Below, in pieces: positions 28,389-37,220 of a stretch of 64,000 bases of DNA. Position 1 is the stretch's first letter, and every line of letters begins with the position of its first letter. Position numbers and translations under genes: made by a program. The notes under the pieces were generated by a model that was not told where the DNA came from, ran no database searches, and was given only the letters and a program-made list of their open reading frames with translations. The DNA is from Microbacterium hydrocarbonoxydans (lineage in GTDB: Bacteria; Actinomycetota; Actinomycetes; Actinomycetales; Microbacteriaceae): positions 2,108,001 through 2,172,000 of the forward strand of contig NZ_LR882982.1 of assembly GCF_904831005.1 (NCBI RefSeq), written 5' to 3'.

Positions 28389-29414
28389 ATGCGTGGAGTC
28401 ATGATGTACGCCCCCGGCGATGTGCGAGTCGAGGACCGCGCCGATCCCGTCATCCTCGAACCGGCCGACGCCGTCATCCGGCTCTCGGCCACCTGCATCT
28501 GCGGATCCGACCTGTGGCCCTACCGCGGTGCCGAGGCACTGGCGCAGACGCCCCAGCCGATGGGACACGAGTACGTCGGCGTCGTCACCGAGATCGGCGC
28601 AGACGTGCAGAACGTGAAGGTCGGCGACTTCGTCGTCGGCAGCTTCTTCACCTCTGACAACACTTGCGAGATCTGCCGGGCGGGCTACCAGTCGCACTGC
28701 GTGCACCGCACGCCCATCGGGGCCGAGGGCACCCAGGCGGAGCTCGCCCGGATCCCGAATGCGGACGGCACCCTCGTCGCCACCCCGGGACAGCCCGACG
28801 AAGACCTCATCCCGTCGCTGCTCGCTGCCTCGGACGTGCTCGGCACGGGCTGGTTCGCGGCCGTCGCTGCGAACGCCGGCCCGGGCAAGACCGTCGCCGT
28901 CGTCGGCGACGGAGCGGTCGGTCTGCTCGGCATCCTCGCCGCGAAGCAGCTCGGCGCCGAGCGGATCATCGCCATGTCCCGACACGCCGACCGACAGGCG
29001 CTCGCCCGACAGTTCGGGGCCACCGACATCGTCGAAGAGCGAGGAGACGAAGGGGTGGCGAAGGTCAAGGAGCTGACCGATGGCCTCGGCGCGCACTCCG
29101 TGATCGAAGCAGTCGGCACGCAGGCATCCATGGAGCAGGCGATCCGCTCCGCGCGGCCGGGAGGTCACGTCGGCTACGTCGGCGTCTCGCATGACGTCTC
29201 CCTCGACGGGTTCGAGCTGTTCTTCTCCGGCGTGACCCTGCACGGCGGCCCTGCGCCCGTGCGTCGCTTCCTGCCGGAGCTCATCCAGCTGATCTGGGAC
29301 CGCAAGATCGACCCTGGAACCGTCTTCGACCTCACCCTGCCGCTCGAGCAGGCTGCCGAAGGGTATGCAGCGATGGACCAGCGCACCGCCACCAAGGTCC
29401 TGCTGACCGTCTGA
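28389..29414 (+). CDS. Zinc-dependent alcohol dehydrogenase (MDR family)
   Basis: A 341-residue medium-chain dehydrogenase. CICGSDLWPYRG carries the catalytic zinc Cys, GHEYVGVV the second ligand, and CEICRAGYQSHC most of the structural zinc lobe (three of the usual four Cys are obvious). VAVVGDGAVGLLGILAAKQLGA is the NAD(P)-binding fold. It oxidises an alcohol or reduces an aldehyde; the substrate is not evident. An AGAAAGGA site precedes the ATG. A strong hairpin follows the stop and the cupin gene comes 51 bases later. Confidence 0.93.
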   Translation: MRGVMMYAPGDVRVEDRADPVILEPADAVIRLSATCICGSDLWPYRGAEALAQTPQPMGHEYVGVVTEIGADVQNVKVGDFVVGSFFTSDNTCEICRAGYQSHCVHRTPIGAEGTQAELARIPNADGTLVATPGQPDEDLIPSLLAASDVLGTGWFAAVAANAGPGKTVAVVGDGAVGLLGILAAKQLGAERIIAMSRHADRQALARQFGATDIVEERGDEGVAKVKELTDGLGAHSVIEAVGTQASMEQAIRSARPGGHVGYVGVSHDVSLDGFELFFSGVTLHGGPAPVRRFLPELIQLIWDRKIDPGTVFDLTLPLEQAAEGYAAMDQRTATKVLLTV

Positions 29415-29421
29415 ACCGACA

Positions 29422-29447
29422 GGGGTGGCCGGCGCACCGGCCACCCC
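29422..29447 (+). promoter_or_regulatory. Intercistronic hairpin between alcohol dehydrogenase and cupin genes
   Basis: An 11-bp perfect stem (29422-29432 with 29437-29447) with a four-base loop but no T tract. It may reduce read-through or protect the upstream message. Confidence 0.6.
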
Positions 29448-29465
29448 GATCAACCAGGAGGAATC

Positions 29466-29876
29466 ATGAACATCGAACCAGCAGCACCGAGCATCAAGAA
29501 CCCGCCGGAGCAGTTCGCCGGCGACGTCTGGGTGGACACGATCGCCGTACCGCACGAGGAGGACCAGCGGATGTCGGTCGCGGTGGTCAAGTTCGCTCCC
29601 GGTGCCCGTACCGCGTGGCATTCGCACGCCCGCGGACAGTACCTGCGGGTCACACAGGGCATCGCCCGCTTCGGCACTCGCGATGGCGAGGTCATCGAGG
29701 TCGGGCCCGGACAGACGATCTACACCCCGCCAGGACAGGATCACTGGCACGCATCCGCAGGCGACACGTTCATGGAGCACATCGCCATGCTCGAGAGCGG
29801 TGACGATCCGGCGTCCACCACGGTGTGGAAGGAACACATCACCGACGACGAGTACGAAGGGACGGCGCAGCGATGA
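29466..29876 (+). CDS. Cupin-domain protein
   Basis: A 136-residue single-cupin protein. Motif 1 is seen in GARTAWHSHARGQYLRVTQG (His ligands) and motif 2 in GPGQTIYTPPGQDHWHAS. Cupins of this size next to carboxymuconolactone decarboxylase-like and alcohol dehydrogenase genes are common in soil bacteria, and act as small isomerases or dioxygenases. It has a good AGGAGGA site and overlaps the next gene by four bases (ATGA). Confidence 0.9.
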   Translation: MNIEPAAPSIKNPPEQFAGDVWVDTIAVPHEEDQRMSVAVVKFAPGARTAWHSHARGQYLRVTQGIARFGTRDGEVIEVGPGQTIYTPPGQDHWHASAGDTFMEHIAMLESGDDPASTTVWKEHITDDEYEGTAQR

Positions 29877-30196
29877 CCGGATGGACCGGAGGTCAGCGAG
29901 CAGTGGGAGACATCGCCCCTGCACTCGCGCACTACACGGATGCGATCCTGTTCGACGAGGTCTGGGCGCGGCCCGAACTGTCGCCGCGCGACCGCAGCCT
30001 CGTCACCGTCTCTGCGCTGGTGACACTCGGAGCCACGGAACAGCTGGCGTTCCACCTCGGCTACGCACGCGACAACGGCGTCACCGAGGAAGAACTCATC
30101 GAGACGATCACGCACCTCGCCTTCTACACGGGCTGGCCGCGCGCCATGGCAGCGATCGGTGCGGCTCGCGCTGCGTTCGCCGACGAGGCCGGATGA
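29873..30196 (+). CDS. Carboxymuconolactone decarboxylase (AhpD-like) family protein
   Basis: A 107-residue helical protein with the core LSPRDRSLVTVSALVTLG and the helix GYARDNGVTEEELIETITHLAFYTGWPRAM. The peroxidase-type CxxC of AhpD is absent (ATEQLAFH stands in its place), which favours a decarboxylase-like or structural role. Translationally coupled to the cupin by ATGA at 29873, and to the lipoprotein gene downstream by a four-base overlap at 30193-30196. Confidence 0.88.
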   Translation: MTGWTGGQRAVGDIAPALAHYTDAILFDEVWARPELSPRDRSLVTVSALVTLGATEQLAFHLGYARDNGVTEEELIETITHLAFYTGWPRAMAAIGAARAAFADEAG

Positions 30197-30723
30197 CGAT
30201 GACTCGCTCGAAGTGGTACTCGGCCGCTGCGCTCGCGACGTCTGCCGCGCTGATCGCGGGATGTGCGCCCGCCGCGTCGCGTCCCGGGTCTGTGCCGCCG
30301 TCGCCGGCGCCGTCGAGCGCCGCGCCGGAGGTGGCGTCCCCTTCGCCACCGGCCGAAGCGGCCGACACGATCGTGCGCTTCCGCAACGATGTCGCACACG
30401 TCGATGTCGTGATCGGCGAGGACACCCCCGCCGTCCGAGACTTCCTCTCTCTGCTTCCACTCCAGGTCTCCTTCGAAGAGTTCGGGGGCAGAGAGAAGAT
30501 CTCCTATCTGCCTCGCGAACTGGAATGGTCCGGCTCCCCCGGATCCGATCCCCAAGACGGCGACCTCATCTACTTCACGCCGTGGGGCAACCTCGGCTTC
30601 TACTACGACGCGAGCGGGATCGGCTACTCAGACGCGACGCTGCACCTCGGGACGTTCTCGGCCTCGCGCGACGTACTCGATGCGCTCCACGGCCAGGTGA
30701 CCGTCGAGATCCACGAGCAGTAG
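30193..30723 (+). CDS. Cyclophilin-like domain lipoprotein
   Basis: A 176-residue protein. The N-terminus is a lipoprotein signal peptide ending LIAGC, followed by a Pro/Ser-rich spacer. The remaining about 120 residues match the cyclophilin-like fold (VRFRNDVAHVDVVIGEDTPAVRDFLSLLP, GGREKISYLP, GDLIYFTPWGNLGFYY). This domain is not a normal prolyl isomerase and is of uncertain function. Start at 30193, coupled to the upstream gene. Such a gene often ends clusters with cupin and CMD-like genes, as here. Confidence 0.85.
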   Translation: MTMTRSKWYSAAALATSAALIAGCAPAASRPGSVPPSPAPSSAAPEVASPSPPAEAADTIVRFRNDVAHVDVVIGEDTPAVRDFLSLLPLQVSFEEFGGREKISYLPRELEWSGSPGSDPQDGDLIYFTPWGNLGFYYDASGIGYSDATLHLGTFSASRDVLDALHGQVTVEIHEQ

Positions 30724-30778
30724 TCGAGATCGATCGTCCGGCGCGGACCGATCGGCGCTCGAAGGGGGCAGGATGCGG

Positions 30779-31696
30779 TCAGTCCCCGCGCGGAGCATCC
30801 GTGTGAGATCGCAGGGCCTCGACGACGAGGTCAGCGGATGTCACGGCGAAGTAGTGCCCTGCTTCGGCGATCTCCTCCAGCGTCGCGGAAGGCAGGCAGG
30901 ATGCCGCCCACCGAGCCACACCGATGGGCACGTTTGCGTCGGCGGTGCCGTGGAGCAGGTGCACCGGTTGCCGGATCGACTCGAGGCCCTCCGGCAGCGC
31001 ACGGCGGTAGCGTGCGAGGTCGTCGATGCCGGCCCGCGCTCCCTGCGCGTTGCCGGCGGCGGCGTCGGGTGCGATGAGCGTCTTCGCACGAGCGTCGGCC
31101 ATCACGGCTCGATCTGCGGCCGGCCAGGCCGCGAGATTCGCCTCCCGAGTGTTGCGGAACGGACCGCGCCCCTCGAGCATCGCGGTGGCGAGCGTCGGGA
31201 ACCACGTGCTCACTCGGTACAGGACTGAGATGATCGGGATGCGTCCGACCAGCGCCGACCGCGGGGCGCCGGGGATCATCCCGCACACGAGAACCAGTCG
31301 AGACACTCGCGCCGGGGCTGATGAGGCGAGAGCCAGCGCGTAGCCGGCACCACCGGAGAATCCGAGCACGGTGACCGCGTGCAGCCCGAGCGCGTCGAGC
31401 AGCGACAGCGCGTCGGTGTCCCATGTGTGGAAGCCATCAGGGCGTGTGGGAGACGTGCCACCGAAACCGGGGCGGTCGGGCGCGATCACTCGGATGCCTG
31501 CTGCCAGGGCCGCGTCGTGCACGGGGAGCAGCTGGTAGCGCGAACCCGGTGACCCGTGCGCTGCGAGAACCGGGACGCCACTCGGGTCGCCGAGCTCGCA
31601 CCAGGTGATCTCACGACCGCCGGCGACGGAGAGAGTGCGCGTCGGAGGAAGGTCGACCGTCTCTGCGTCGAGGTCGCCGGCACCGCGGGGGTTCAC
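30779..31696 (-). CDS. Alpha/beta hydrolase
   Basis: A 305-residue alpha/beta-hydrolase. AAHGSPGSRYQLLP is the oxyanion-hole region, GFSGGAGYALAL holds the nucleophile Ser (G-x-S-x-G), and LLHGTADANVP and AGHYFAV carry the acid and His. It resembles the esterase/epoxide-hydrolase type; substrate unknown. GTG start overlaps the stop of the upstream TetR-family gene by four bases, so the two are one unit. The cap domain appears normal. Confidence 0.88.
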   Translation of the reverse strand: MNPRGAGDLDAETVDLPPTRTLSVAGGREITWCELGDPSGVPVLAAHGSPGSRYQLLPVHDAALAAGIRVIAPDRPGFGGTSPTRPDGFHTWDTDALSLLDALGLHAVTVLGFSGGAGYALALASSAPARVSRLVLVCGMIPGAPRSALVGRIPIISVLYRVSTWFPTLATAMLEGRGPFRNTREANLAAWPAADRAVMADARAKTLIAPDAAAGNAQGARAGIDDLARYRRALPEGLESIRQPVHLLHGTADANVPIGVARWAASCLPSATLEEIAEAGHYFAVTSADLVVEALRSHTDAPRGD

Positions 31697-32319
31697 GCCT
31701 TCGCCGATCGTTCGAGCCCCGCGAGCAGAATCTCGAGACCGACGTCGAATCGACGGTCGTAGTCATGATGCTCAGCGAAGACCGAGGCGTCGCGGCGGCG
31801 AGCGGGGATCTGCAGCAGCTCGATCTCGCCACGACCGAGCCTGATCGCCACGTGCCCCGTGACGAAGTCGTGCACGGCGGCGTACCCATACGCTGCCTCC
31901 TCGGCAGAGAGACCGGCGGAACCGAGGGCGTCGACGACTCGATGCGCCACGTCGTCTGCGCCCGGGGCGTCGAGCGACGCCTGCCGGTGAGCTTCGAGCA
32001 CCAGCGGATGCCGCAGCAGCAGATCTCGAAGGCTGTAGGCGAAGACCGTCACGACACCACGCCATCCCTCAGGCCACGAAAGGCGCCCCACGGCGTCGTC
32101 GACGACAGAGGCGATGATCGCATGGCGCAGCGCGTCGATCCCCCCGCTGGCGCGATGCACCGCCATGGGTGAGACGCCGAGCCGCTCACCGAGCGCGCGG
32201 AACGTCACGGCCTCCAGTCCCCCGTCATCGGCGAGATCTGCCGCCGCCGCGATCAGCTGATCGGGATCCACCGCGGGCTTCCGGCCGGCCCTTGCGCCAT
32301 TCAGGTGTTGCGATACCAT
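31693..32319 (-). CDS. TetR-family transcriptional repressor
   Basis: A 208-residue regulator. The helix-turn-helix lies at residues 25-65 (LEAVTFRALGERLGVSPMAVHRA) and the C-terminal helical ligand domain follows. It is divergent from an MFS exporter across 189 bases. A perfect 16-bp palindrome 13 bases upstream of its start is the likely operator, which would give negative autoregulation and control of the exporter. The alpha/beta hydrolase gene is co-transcribed with it. Confidence 0.9.
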   Translation of the reverse strand: MVSQHLNGARAGRKPAVDPDQLIAAAADLADDGGLEAVTFRALGERLGVSPMAVHRASGGIDALRHAIIASVVDDAVGRLSWPEGWRGVVTVFAYSLRDLLLRHPLVLEAHRQASLDAPGADDVAHRVVDALGSAGLSAEEAAYGYAAVHDFVTGHVAIRLGRGEIELLQIPARRRDASVFAEHHDYDRRFDVGLEILLAGLERSAKA

Positions 32320-32331
32320 TCCGTCAGAATA

Positions 32332-32347
32332 TCGTTACGCGTAACGA
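32332..32347. promoter_or_regulatory. Operator candidate for the TetR-family repressor
   Basis: TCGTTACGCGTAACGA is a perfect 16-bp palindrome in the divergent region between the repressor and the MFS exporter, the typical place for a TetR operator. Confidence 0.75.
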
Positions 32348-32508
32348 AATACCACAGCGGGCCGAATTCTCAGCTGGTCCGCGCTGCACGACCACCCTGC
32401 GCCGGAGCCTCACAGGGCCACTGCGCGCGGTGTCCGTCCTGCTCGATCGCGCACCGCCGGCGAGCGACCACCGCCCGATCCGACATGCACCATGACGAGG
32501 AGCACCGA

Positions 32509-33978
32509 ATGGCACTACAGACTCGCCCCGCACAGGCGAACACGCGAGGGCGACGCACCGCCGCCGCCACCGGTCTCGCCCTCGTGGTCATCGCAGGCGC
32601 CGCGCTCGAGAGCTTCCTCCTGCCGGCCCTGCCTCACATCCAGCGGGAGTTCGGGGTGGATGCGGCAACAGGGGCACTCGCGCAGGTGGCCCCGACCTTG
32701 ACGACCATCATCGTCACGCCCCTCGCCGGACGCTTCGCCGACGTCTACGGGGCACGCCGCACCCTCGCTGCGCTGCTCCTGATCGTCACCGCGGGTGGGC
32801 TCACCAGCGCTTTCGCCCCGGTCTTCCCGGCGCTCGTCGTCGGACAGGTGCTCCAGGGATTCGCGCTCGGAGTACTCCCCGTCGCCTTCGTGGTCGTGCG
32901 CGGACTCTTCGCCGCCGATTCGATCGCCGCCGCATCCGGCGGTCTCGTCGCCCTCACGGTCGGCGGAGCAGGACTCGGGGTCCTCATCGCCGGCCCACTG
33001 ATCGAGAACACCTCCCGCGCCGTCCTCTTCGGCATTCCCACGGCAGTGGTCATCATCGGCGGACTGGTCTTCTTCGCGTCCCGCGTTCGCCTCGACATCC
33101 GCGAGCCCGAAGGCCCCACGCGCATCGACTGGGCGGGCGCATCGGTGCTCTCGCTCACCCTCGTCGCCACCGTGGCCTGGCTCGCACGCACCTCCGCGTC
33201 AGGATGGTTCGCGCCGGGCTCGCTCCTCCTGCTCGGGGTCGCCGCCGCGCTCGCTTCCGCATGGGTTCTCATCGAGCGCCGCGTCGCACAGCCCATGATC
33301 GACGTCGGCACCCTCAGATCGCGCACCGTCGGCGGCGCGGTGGCGGTGGGAGTCGGCATCGGCGCCGGGTACGCCGCGATCGTGTACCTCGTGCCGCAAC
33401 AGATCGCCCAGCCCGTCGACGGCTACGGTCTCGGGGCGAGCGCGACGCAGACCGGCTTCTTCCTCACTGCCGCCTTCGCCGCGGGATTCGTCGCCTCACC
33501 GCTCGCCGGAGGGCTCGCTGCCCGCCTCGGCACTCGTGTCGTCGGCGTGGGGGCGATGCTGGTTCTGGCGACAGGCGCCTTCGTCGCGGCACTGTCCACG
33601 GAGCCGGCCGCCATCATCGCCGCACTCGCGCTCGCCGGAATCGGCGCCGGTTCTGCGTCCACGGTCGCCTTCTCCTCGGCTGCGGCGGGCGCTGCCGAGC
33701 ATGAAGTGGGCGTCTCGACCGCACTGGTGACGATCGCACGCGCGATCGGCGGGGCGCTCGCGACGCAGGTGGTGGCATCCGTCATCTCGGCGAGTGGTGT
33801 GGAGGCAGGTGGTGTTCCGGATCTCTCGGCGTTCCGCCTCGGTTTCCTCGTGGCGATGGGTGTCGCCGTCGTCGGTGCGGTGCTCGCGTTCCTGCTGCCG
33901 AAGGGCTCGGGGCGCGCTCTTCGACGAGACGGAAGTCCTTCTCGCCAGCAGACAGGGTCAGAAGAGAGACTGCTCTGA
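32509..33978 (+). CDS. MFS transporter, DHA2-like
   Basis: A 489-residue membrane protein with about fourteen hydrophobic segments. GRFADVYGARRTLAALLL is motif A, and the C-terminal half has ALSTEPAAIIAALALAGIGAG. It resembles drug:proton antiporters of the fourteen-helix type. The ATG at 32509 has a GAGGAG site; the open frame begins at 32305 without a plausible protein. Controlled presumably by the divergent TetR repressor; the substrate could be the inducer. Confidence 0.87.
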   Translation: MALQTRPAQANTRGRRTAAATGLALVVIAGAALESFLLPALPHIQREFGVDAATGALAQVAPTLTTIIVTPLAGRFADVYGARRTLAALLLIVTAGGLTSAFAPVFPALVVGQVLQGFALGVLPVAFVVVRGLFAADSIAAASGGLVALTVGGAGLGVLIAGPLIENTSRAVLFGIPTAVVIIGGLVFFASRVRLDIREPEGPTRIDWAGASVLSLTLVATVAWLARTSASGWFAPGSLLLLGVAAALASAWVLIERRVAQPMIDVGTLRSRTVGGAVAVGVGIGAGYAAIVYLVPQQIAQPVDGYGLGASATQTGFFLTAAFAAGFVASPLAGGLAARLGTRVVGVGAMLVLATGAFVAALSTEPAAIIAALALAGIGAGSASTVAFSSAAAGAAEHEVGVSTALVTIARAIGGALATQVVASVISASGVEAGGVPDLSAFRLGFLVAMGVAVVGAVLAFLLPKGSGRALRRDGSPSRQQTGSEERLL

Positions 33979-34035
33979 CGCGGTGATGACCCTAAGCTGG
34001 AGGACCGCAATATCGGCAACCACCGGGGGGACACC

Positions 34036-34950
34036 ATGCCAAGTGCCGGCAAGCGCGCAGGAATCGTCGGGGCGGCCATCGCGCTGGCCGTGAGCGTGGC
34101 GGGATGCACGGCGCTCGTGCCGTCTCCCACCGAAGACGCCACCTCCGCCCCAGCGCCGACCACCGCGGCGGCGCAGAGCCTCGAGGGCGCATGCGAGACG
34201 GTGAACGCCGAGTGGGGATTCGCTCTCGATCCGTGGGTGGCGCTGGAAGCCGATATCCAGAACAGAGATTTCGCGCAGAAGCGAACGGAACACCTCGCGG
34301 TGATCTCCACCCTGCAGGACATCGCCGATCGCGTCGAAACTCCGGAACTGCGAGGCGCCCTCGACACGACGATCGATGCGCATCAGCAGTACGCCGACAC
34401 CATCTGGCCGGGTCTGGCCGATGTGCCGGAGGGATACGTCGCCGTTCTCGATGACCCTGCGAATCTCCTGGTCATTCTGGGGAAGCAGAAGACCGAGTTG
34501 GAGCAGCAGATGTCTGATGCAGATGTGCGGCGCTACGATCTGTGCGGCGTGATGCAGAGTGGCCAGACTGCCGCGCAGGCGTGCGCGATCGTCAACGGCG
34601 ACTGGGTCGATGCAGGCCTGGCCTACAACGGTGCATCCAGCGCCGCGTCCACCGGAGACGTGGCTGAGGCTCAGCGCCGGGCGTCCGACGGGCTCGTGCA
34701 GCTCAAAGCGGCGCTGGCCCAGGTGACCGATCCCGCGGCCCATACCGAGATGGCGAGCATGTATGACGCGTATGAGACGTTCTACGCCGACGGGATCACC
34801 ACTCTGCTCACCGAGGAGCAGACGCTCGAGCTCTCTGCTGACGAGCTCGATGCATACGCCGCCGAGGCAGACTCGGCCTTCACCGAATGGGACGAGGCGC
34901 TCACGGCCGGTGAGGAACGGCTGTCGGCCTACTGCGCCGGCCAGGGGTGA
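34036..34950 (+). CDS. Hypothetical lipoprotein, 304 residues
   Basis: A lipoprotein signal ends SVAGC and is followed by a Ser/Thr/Pro-rich spacer. The rest is mostly helical and acidic with two short similar parts (CETVNAEWGFAL and CAIVNGDWVDAG), each followed by a helical bundle, so the protein may be an internal duplication of a two-helix unit. No family is recognised. A GGGGGGA site precedes the ATG. Ends before a strong terminator. Confidence 0.75.
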   Translation: MPSAGKRAGIVGAAIALAVSVAGCTALVPSPTEDATSAPAPTTAAAQSLEGACETVNAEWGFALDPWVALEADIQNRDFAQKRTEHLAVISTLQDIADRVETPELRGALDTTIDAHQQYADTIWPGLADVPEGYVAVLDDPANLLVILGKQKTELEQQMSDADVRRYDLCGVMQSGQTAAQACAIVNGDWVDAGLAYNGASSAASTGDVAEAQRRASDGLVQLKAALAQVTDPAAHTEMASMYDAYETFYADGITTLLTEEQTLELSADELDAYAAEADSAFTEWDEALTAGEERLSAYCAGQG

Positions 34951-35005
34951 CCACCCGTCGGTAGCGGCACGACGACCCGCCGACTACCGTATCCAGAAAC
35001 GACGA

Positions 35006-35040
35006 AGCCCTGGTGAGAGTTACTTCTCACCAGGGCTTTT
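35006..35040. terminator. Terminator between lipoprotein gene and tRNA-Pro
   Basis: A 13-bp perfect stem (35006-35018 with 35025-35037), six-base loop, then TTTT on the plus strand. It can serve the plus-strand lipoprotein gene and, from the other side, the minus-strand tRNA. Confidence 0.88.
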
Positions 35041-35043
35041 CTG

Positions 35044-35117
<74 letters not shown>

Positions 35118-35235
35118 TTGTTCTGCGCTCTCGCGCAGGCAACTCCCCTATCTTAGCCCTACTCGCCCGTGCTCCGCGAACCGCACGCACGCCGGGCGTT
35201 GCGGGCTGTCGGAGGCCAAGCGTAGCGTCGCGTGC

Positions 35236-35820
35236 ATGGTGACGATCACGACCGAAGTGGCGACGACGGCCCGATGGGATGACGTGCAGCGCGCGCTCAC
35301 CGGCGGCGGCGACGGTGCAAGCTGCCACTGCATCTGGCCGATGCTGAGCAACAAGGACTGGAACGAGACGACCGTTCCGCAGCGCACGGAGATGCTGCGC
35401 GACGAGATCGACGCAGGCCCACCACCCGGGCTCATCGCCTACGTCGACGACGAGGCCGCAGGATGGATCCGCATCGGCCCGCGCACCTCGCAGGCACGTA
35501 TCGCGCGCACACGCATGATCACCACGGCATCCGATGAGCCGTTCGACGACGAATCAGTCTGGGCGGTGAGCTGCTTCGTCGTGCGCCGCGAGCACCGCGG
35601 CTCCGGACTCACACTCGAGTTGCTGCGCGCCGCGGTCGACCATGCAGCCGCGGCAGGCGCGCGGGTCATCGAGGGTTACCCCGTCGACACACGCGGCGAG
35701 AAGAAGCGCACGAACGATCTCTTCCACGGCACCCTCGAGACTTTTCTCGCTGCGGGGTTCACCACGCGAGCCGAGATGAAGCCCGGTCGCACGCTGGTCG
35801 CACGAGTGGTCACCCCGTGA
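35236..35820 (+). CDS. GNAT-family N-acetyltransferase
   Basis: A 194-residue acetyltransferase-like protein. FVVRREHRGSGLTLELLRAAVDHA matches the acetyl-CoA binding motif A region (R/Q-x-x-G-x-G/A) and IEGYPVD the next strand. A Cys/His/Trp segment near the start (ASCHCIWPM) is typical of the actinobacterial subgroup annotated as GNAT. Acceptor unknown. Its stop overlaps the next gene by four bases (GTGA). Confidence 0.85.
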   Translation: MVTITTEVATTARWDDVQRALTGGGDGASCHCIWPMLSNKDWNETTVPQRTEMLRDEIDAGPPPGLIAYVDDEAAGWIRIGPRTSQARIARTRMITTASDEPFDDESVWAVSCFVVRREHRGSGLTLELLRAAVDHAAAAGARVIEGYPVDTRGEKKRTNDLFHGTLETFLAAGFTTRAEMKPGRTLVARVVTP

Positions 35821-36014
35821 ACGGCGAATCGGCGCTACCGGACTCCATGGGAAAGGTCTCGCGGCGAGAGCTCGCCGCGCACGGGCTCACTCGCCTCGAC
35901 CAGTTCGACGGAGCCTCCGAGAAGCACCTCCTCTCGATCCATGGAGTCGGGCCGAAGGCGATCCGCATCCTCCGAGAGCATCTCGCGGCCGCAGGACTGT
36001 CCCTCGCACCGTGA
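35817..36014 (+). CDS. Small helix-hairpin-helix protein
   Basis: A 65-residue protein with a helix-hairpin-helix fold (LLSIHGVGPKAIRILREHLAAAG), as in the C-terminal part of RNA polymerase alpha and DNA-binding HhH proteins. It may bind DNA without base preference. GTG start overlaps the acetyltransferase gene by four bases, so the two are one unit. The role of the pair is unknown. Confidence 0.75.
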   Translation: MNGESALPDSMGKVSRRELAAHGLTRLDQFDGASEKHLLSIHGVGPKAIRILREHLAAAGLSLAP

Positions 36015-36035
36015 ACGAGCAGTAGCGTGGACGAC

Positions 36036-36491
36036 ATGAGCGACGAGCATCCGATCATCGAAGACCCCGAACTCGGCACCCTCGTCCGCGCGACGACGGA
36101 ACTGGCAGACGGCACCGTTCTGATCCACGACTGGTACGCAGGGGGCACCGTGGTGGAGGGCGCGCCCCTCGATCTCATGATCGAGGGAACGAACGCCGAC
36201 GAGGCGACGGCACTCCTTCCCCGTGTGCATCAGACGATCTCGGCGCTCCCTGCCCTGCGACGGCTCGCAACGGATGCCGTCGTGACAGCGTTCAGCAACG
36301 CATCGCCCGAACAGCACGAACTCGACGATGCAGCGAGCGACCTGAGTCTCGAGACCCTGGAGGCGTCGGCCGACGGCACCGTCGTGCTGCACCTGATCGA
36401 CACCTGCGGTCAGCACTTCCCCGAGGGATACTGGCCCGCTGTGCATCTCGGAGCCGACGGCCAGATCACCCAGGTCACCGTCGAGTCGTGA
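36036..36491 (+). CDS. Hypothetical protein, 151 residues
   Basis: A soluble acidic protein starting MSDEHPIIEDPELG. The stretch LVHDWYAG-like (VLIHDWYAGGTVVEG) and the beta-rich ending resemble DUF2004-type immunity-like proteins, but this is a weak match. A GTG three codons upstream is possible. No partner gene is evident. Confidence 0.6.
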   Translation: MSDEHPIIEDPELGTLVRATTELADGTVLIHDWYAGGTVVEGAPLDLMIEGTNADEATALLPRVHQTISALPALRRLATDAVVTAFSNASPEQHELDDAASDLSLETLEASADGTVVLHLIDTCGQHFPEGYWPAVHLGADGQITQVTVES

Positions 36492-36554
36492 CCCCGAACA
36501 GTGCCGATCGGACGCCCCGAGGCGATGATCCGCCCGCCGCAATACGATGAGTGG

Positions 36555-37220
36555 ATGCAGCGCCGCTCGATAGACCCGCTCGTGTGGGCTTTTCTGCCCT
36601 ATGCCGCGGTTTCGACTCTGCACGTGGTTCTGCTTGCGACGAGCAGCCCTCTGGCAGGGCCGACAAAGCTCCTCCTGATGCCCTTACTAGCGATTCCCGT
36701 GCTGGCATCATTCAGAGGGATCACTCAACGCGGGGCGCTAGCTCTCGCAGGCACCGCGATCGTGTTCTCGTGGCTCGGTGACAGTGCGGGCGCGGTGTTC
36801 CCGACAGCACCCGAGGTTCCGCTCATGCTCGCCTTCTTCGGCGTCGCGCACCTGGCGTACATCGTCCTCTTCGCTCTCTTCCTCGCCCGCAGACGGATGC
36901 CGTGGTGGGCGCTCGTGTATGCCGCCTGGTGGGTGGCGATGCTGCTCGGGATCGGCCCGCACACGGGTGGACTGTTTCTCGCGGTCGCCGCATATGGGCT
37001 GGTGCTCGGCAGCACGGCCGCCGAGTCGACACGCTGCCATCCGGTCGTCGCGATCGGCGGCGTGTTCTTCCTGGCGAGCGACACGGTGCTCGCACTGCGG
37101 CTCTTCCTGCCGGACTCGCTCGCGTCGTGGAGCAGCCCGACGATCATGCTCACCTATACGATCGGGCAGGGGCTGATCATCGCCGGCACCCTGATCACCC
37201 TGCGAAAGCGAGGTTCCTGA
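36555..37220 (+). CDS. YhhN-family membrane protein (lysoplasmalogenase-like)
   Basis: A 221-residue polytopic membrane protein with seven or eight hydrophobic segments. The segment VFSWLGDSAGAVFP and the C-terminal GVFFLASDTVLALRLF are the conserved Asp-containing loops of the YhhN family, whose animal member TMEM86 hydrolyses lysoplasmalogens. The ATG at 36555 is preferred over an earlier GTG at 36501. One base of its stop overlaps the S4 gene. Confidence 0.8.
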   Translation: MQRRSIDPLVWAFLPYAAVSTLHVVLLATSSPLAGPTKLLLMPLLAIPVLASFRGITQRGALALAGTAIVFSWLGDSAGAVFPTAPEVPLMLAFFGVAHLAYIVLFALFLARRRMPWWALVYAAWWVAMLLGIGPHTGGLFLAVAAYGLVLGSTAAESTRCHPVVAIGGVFFLASDTVLALRLFLPDSLASWSSPTIMLTYTIGQGLIIAGTLITLRKRGS

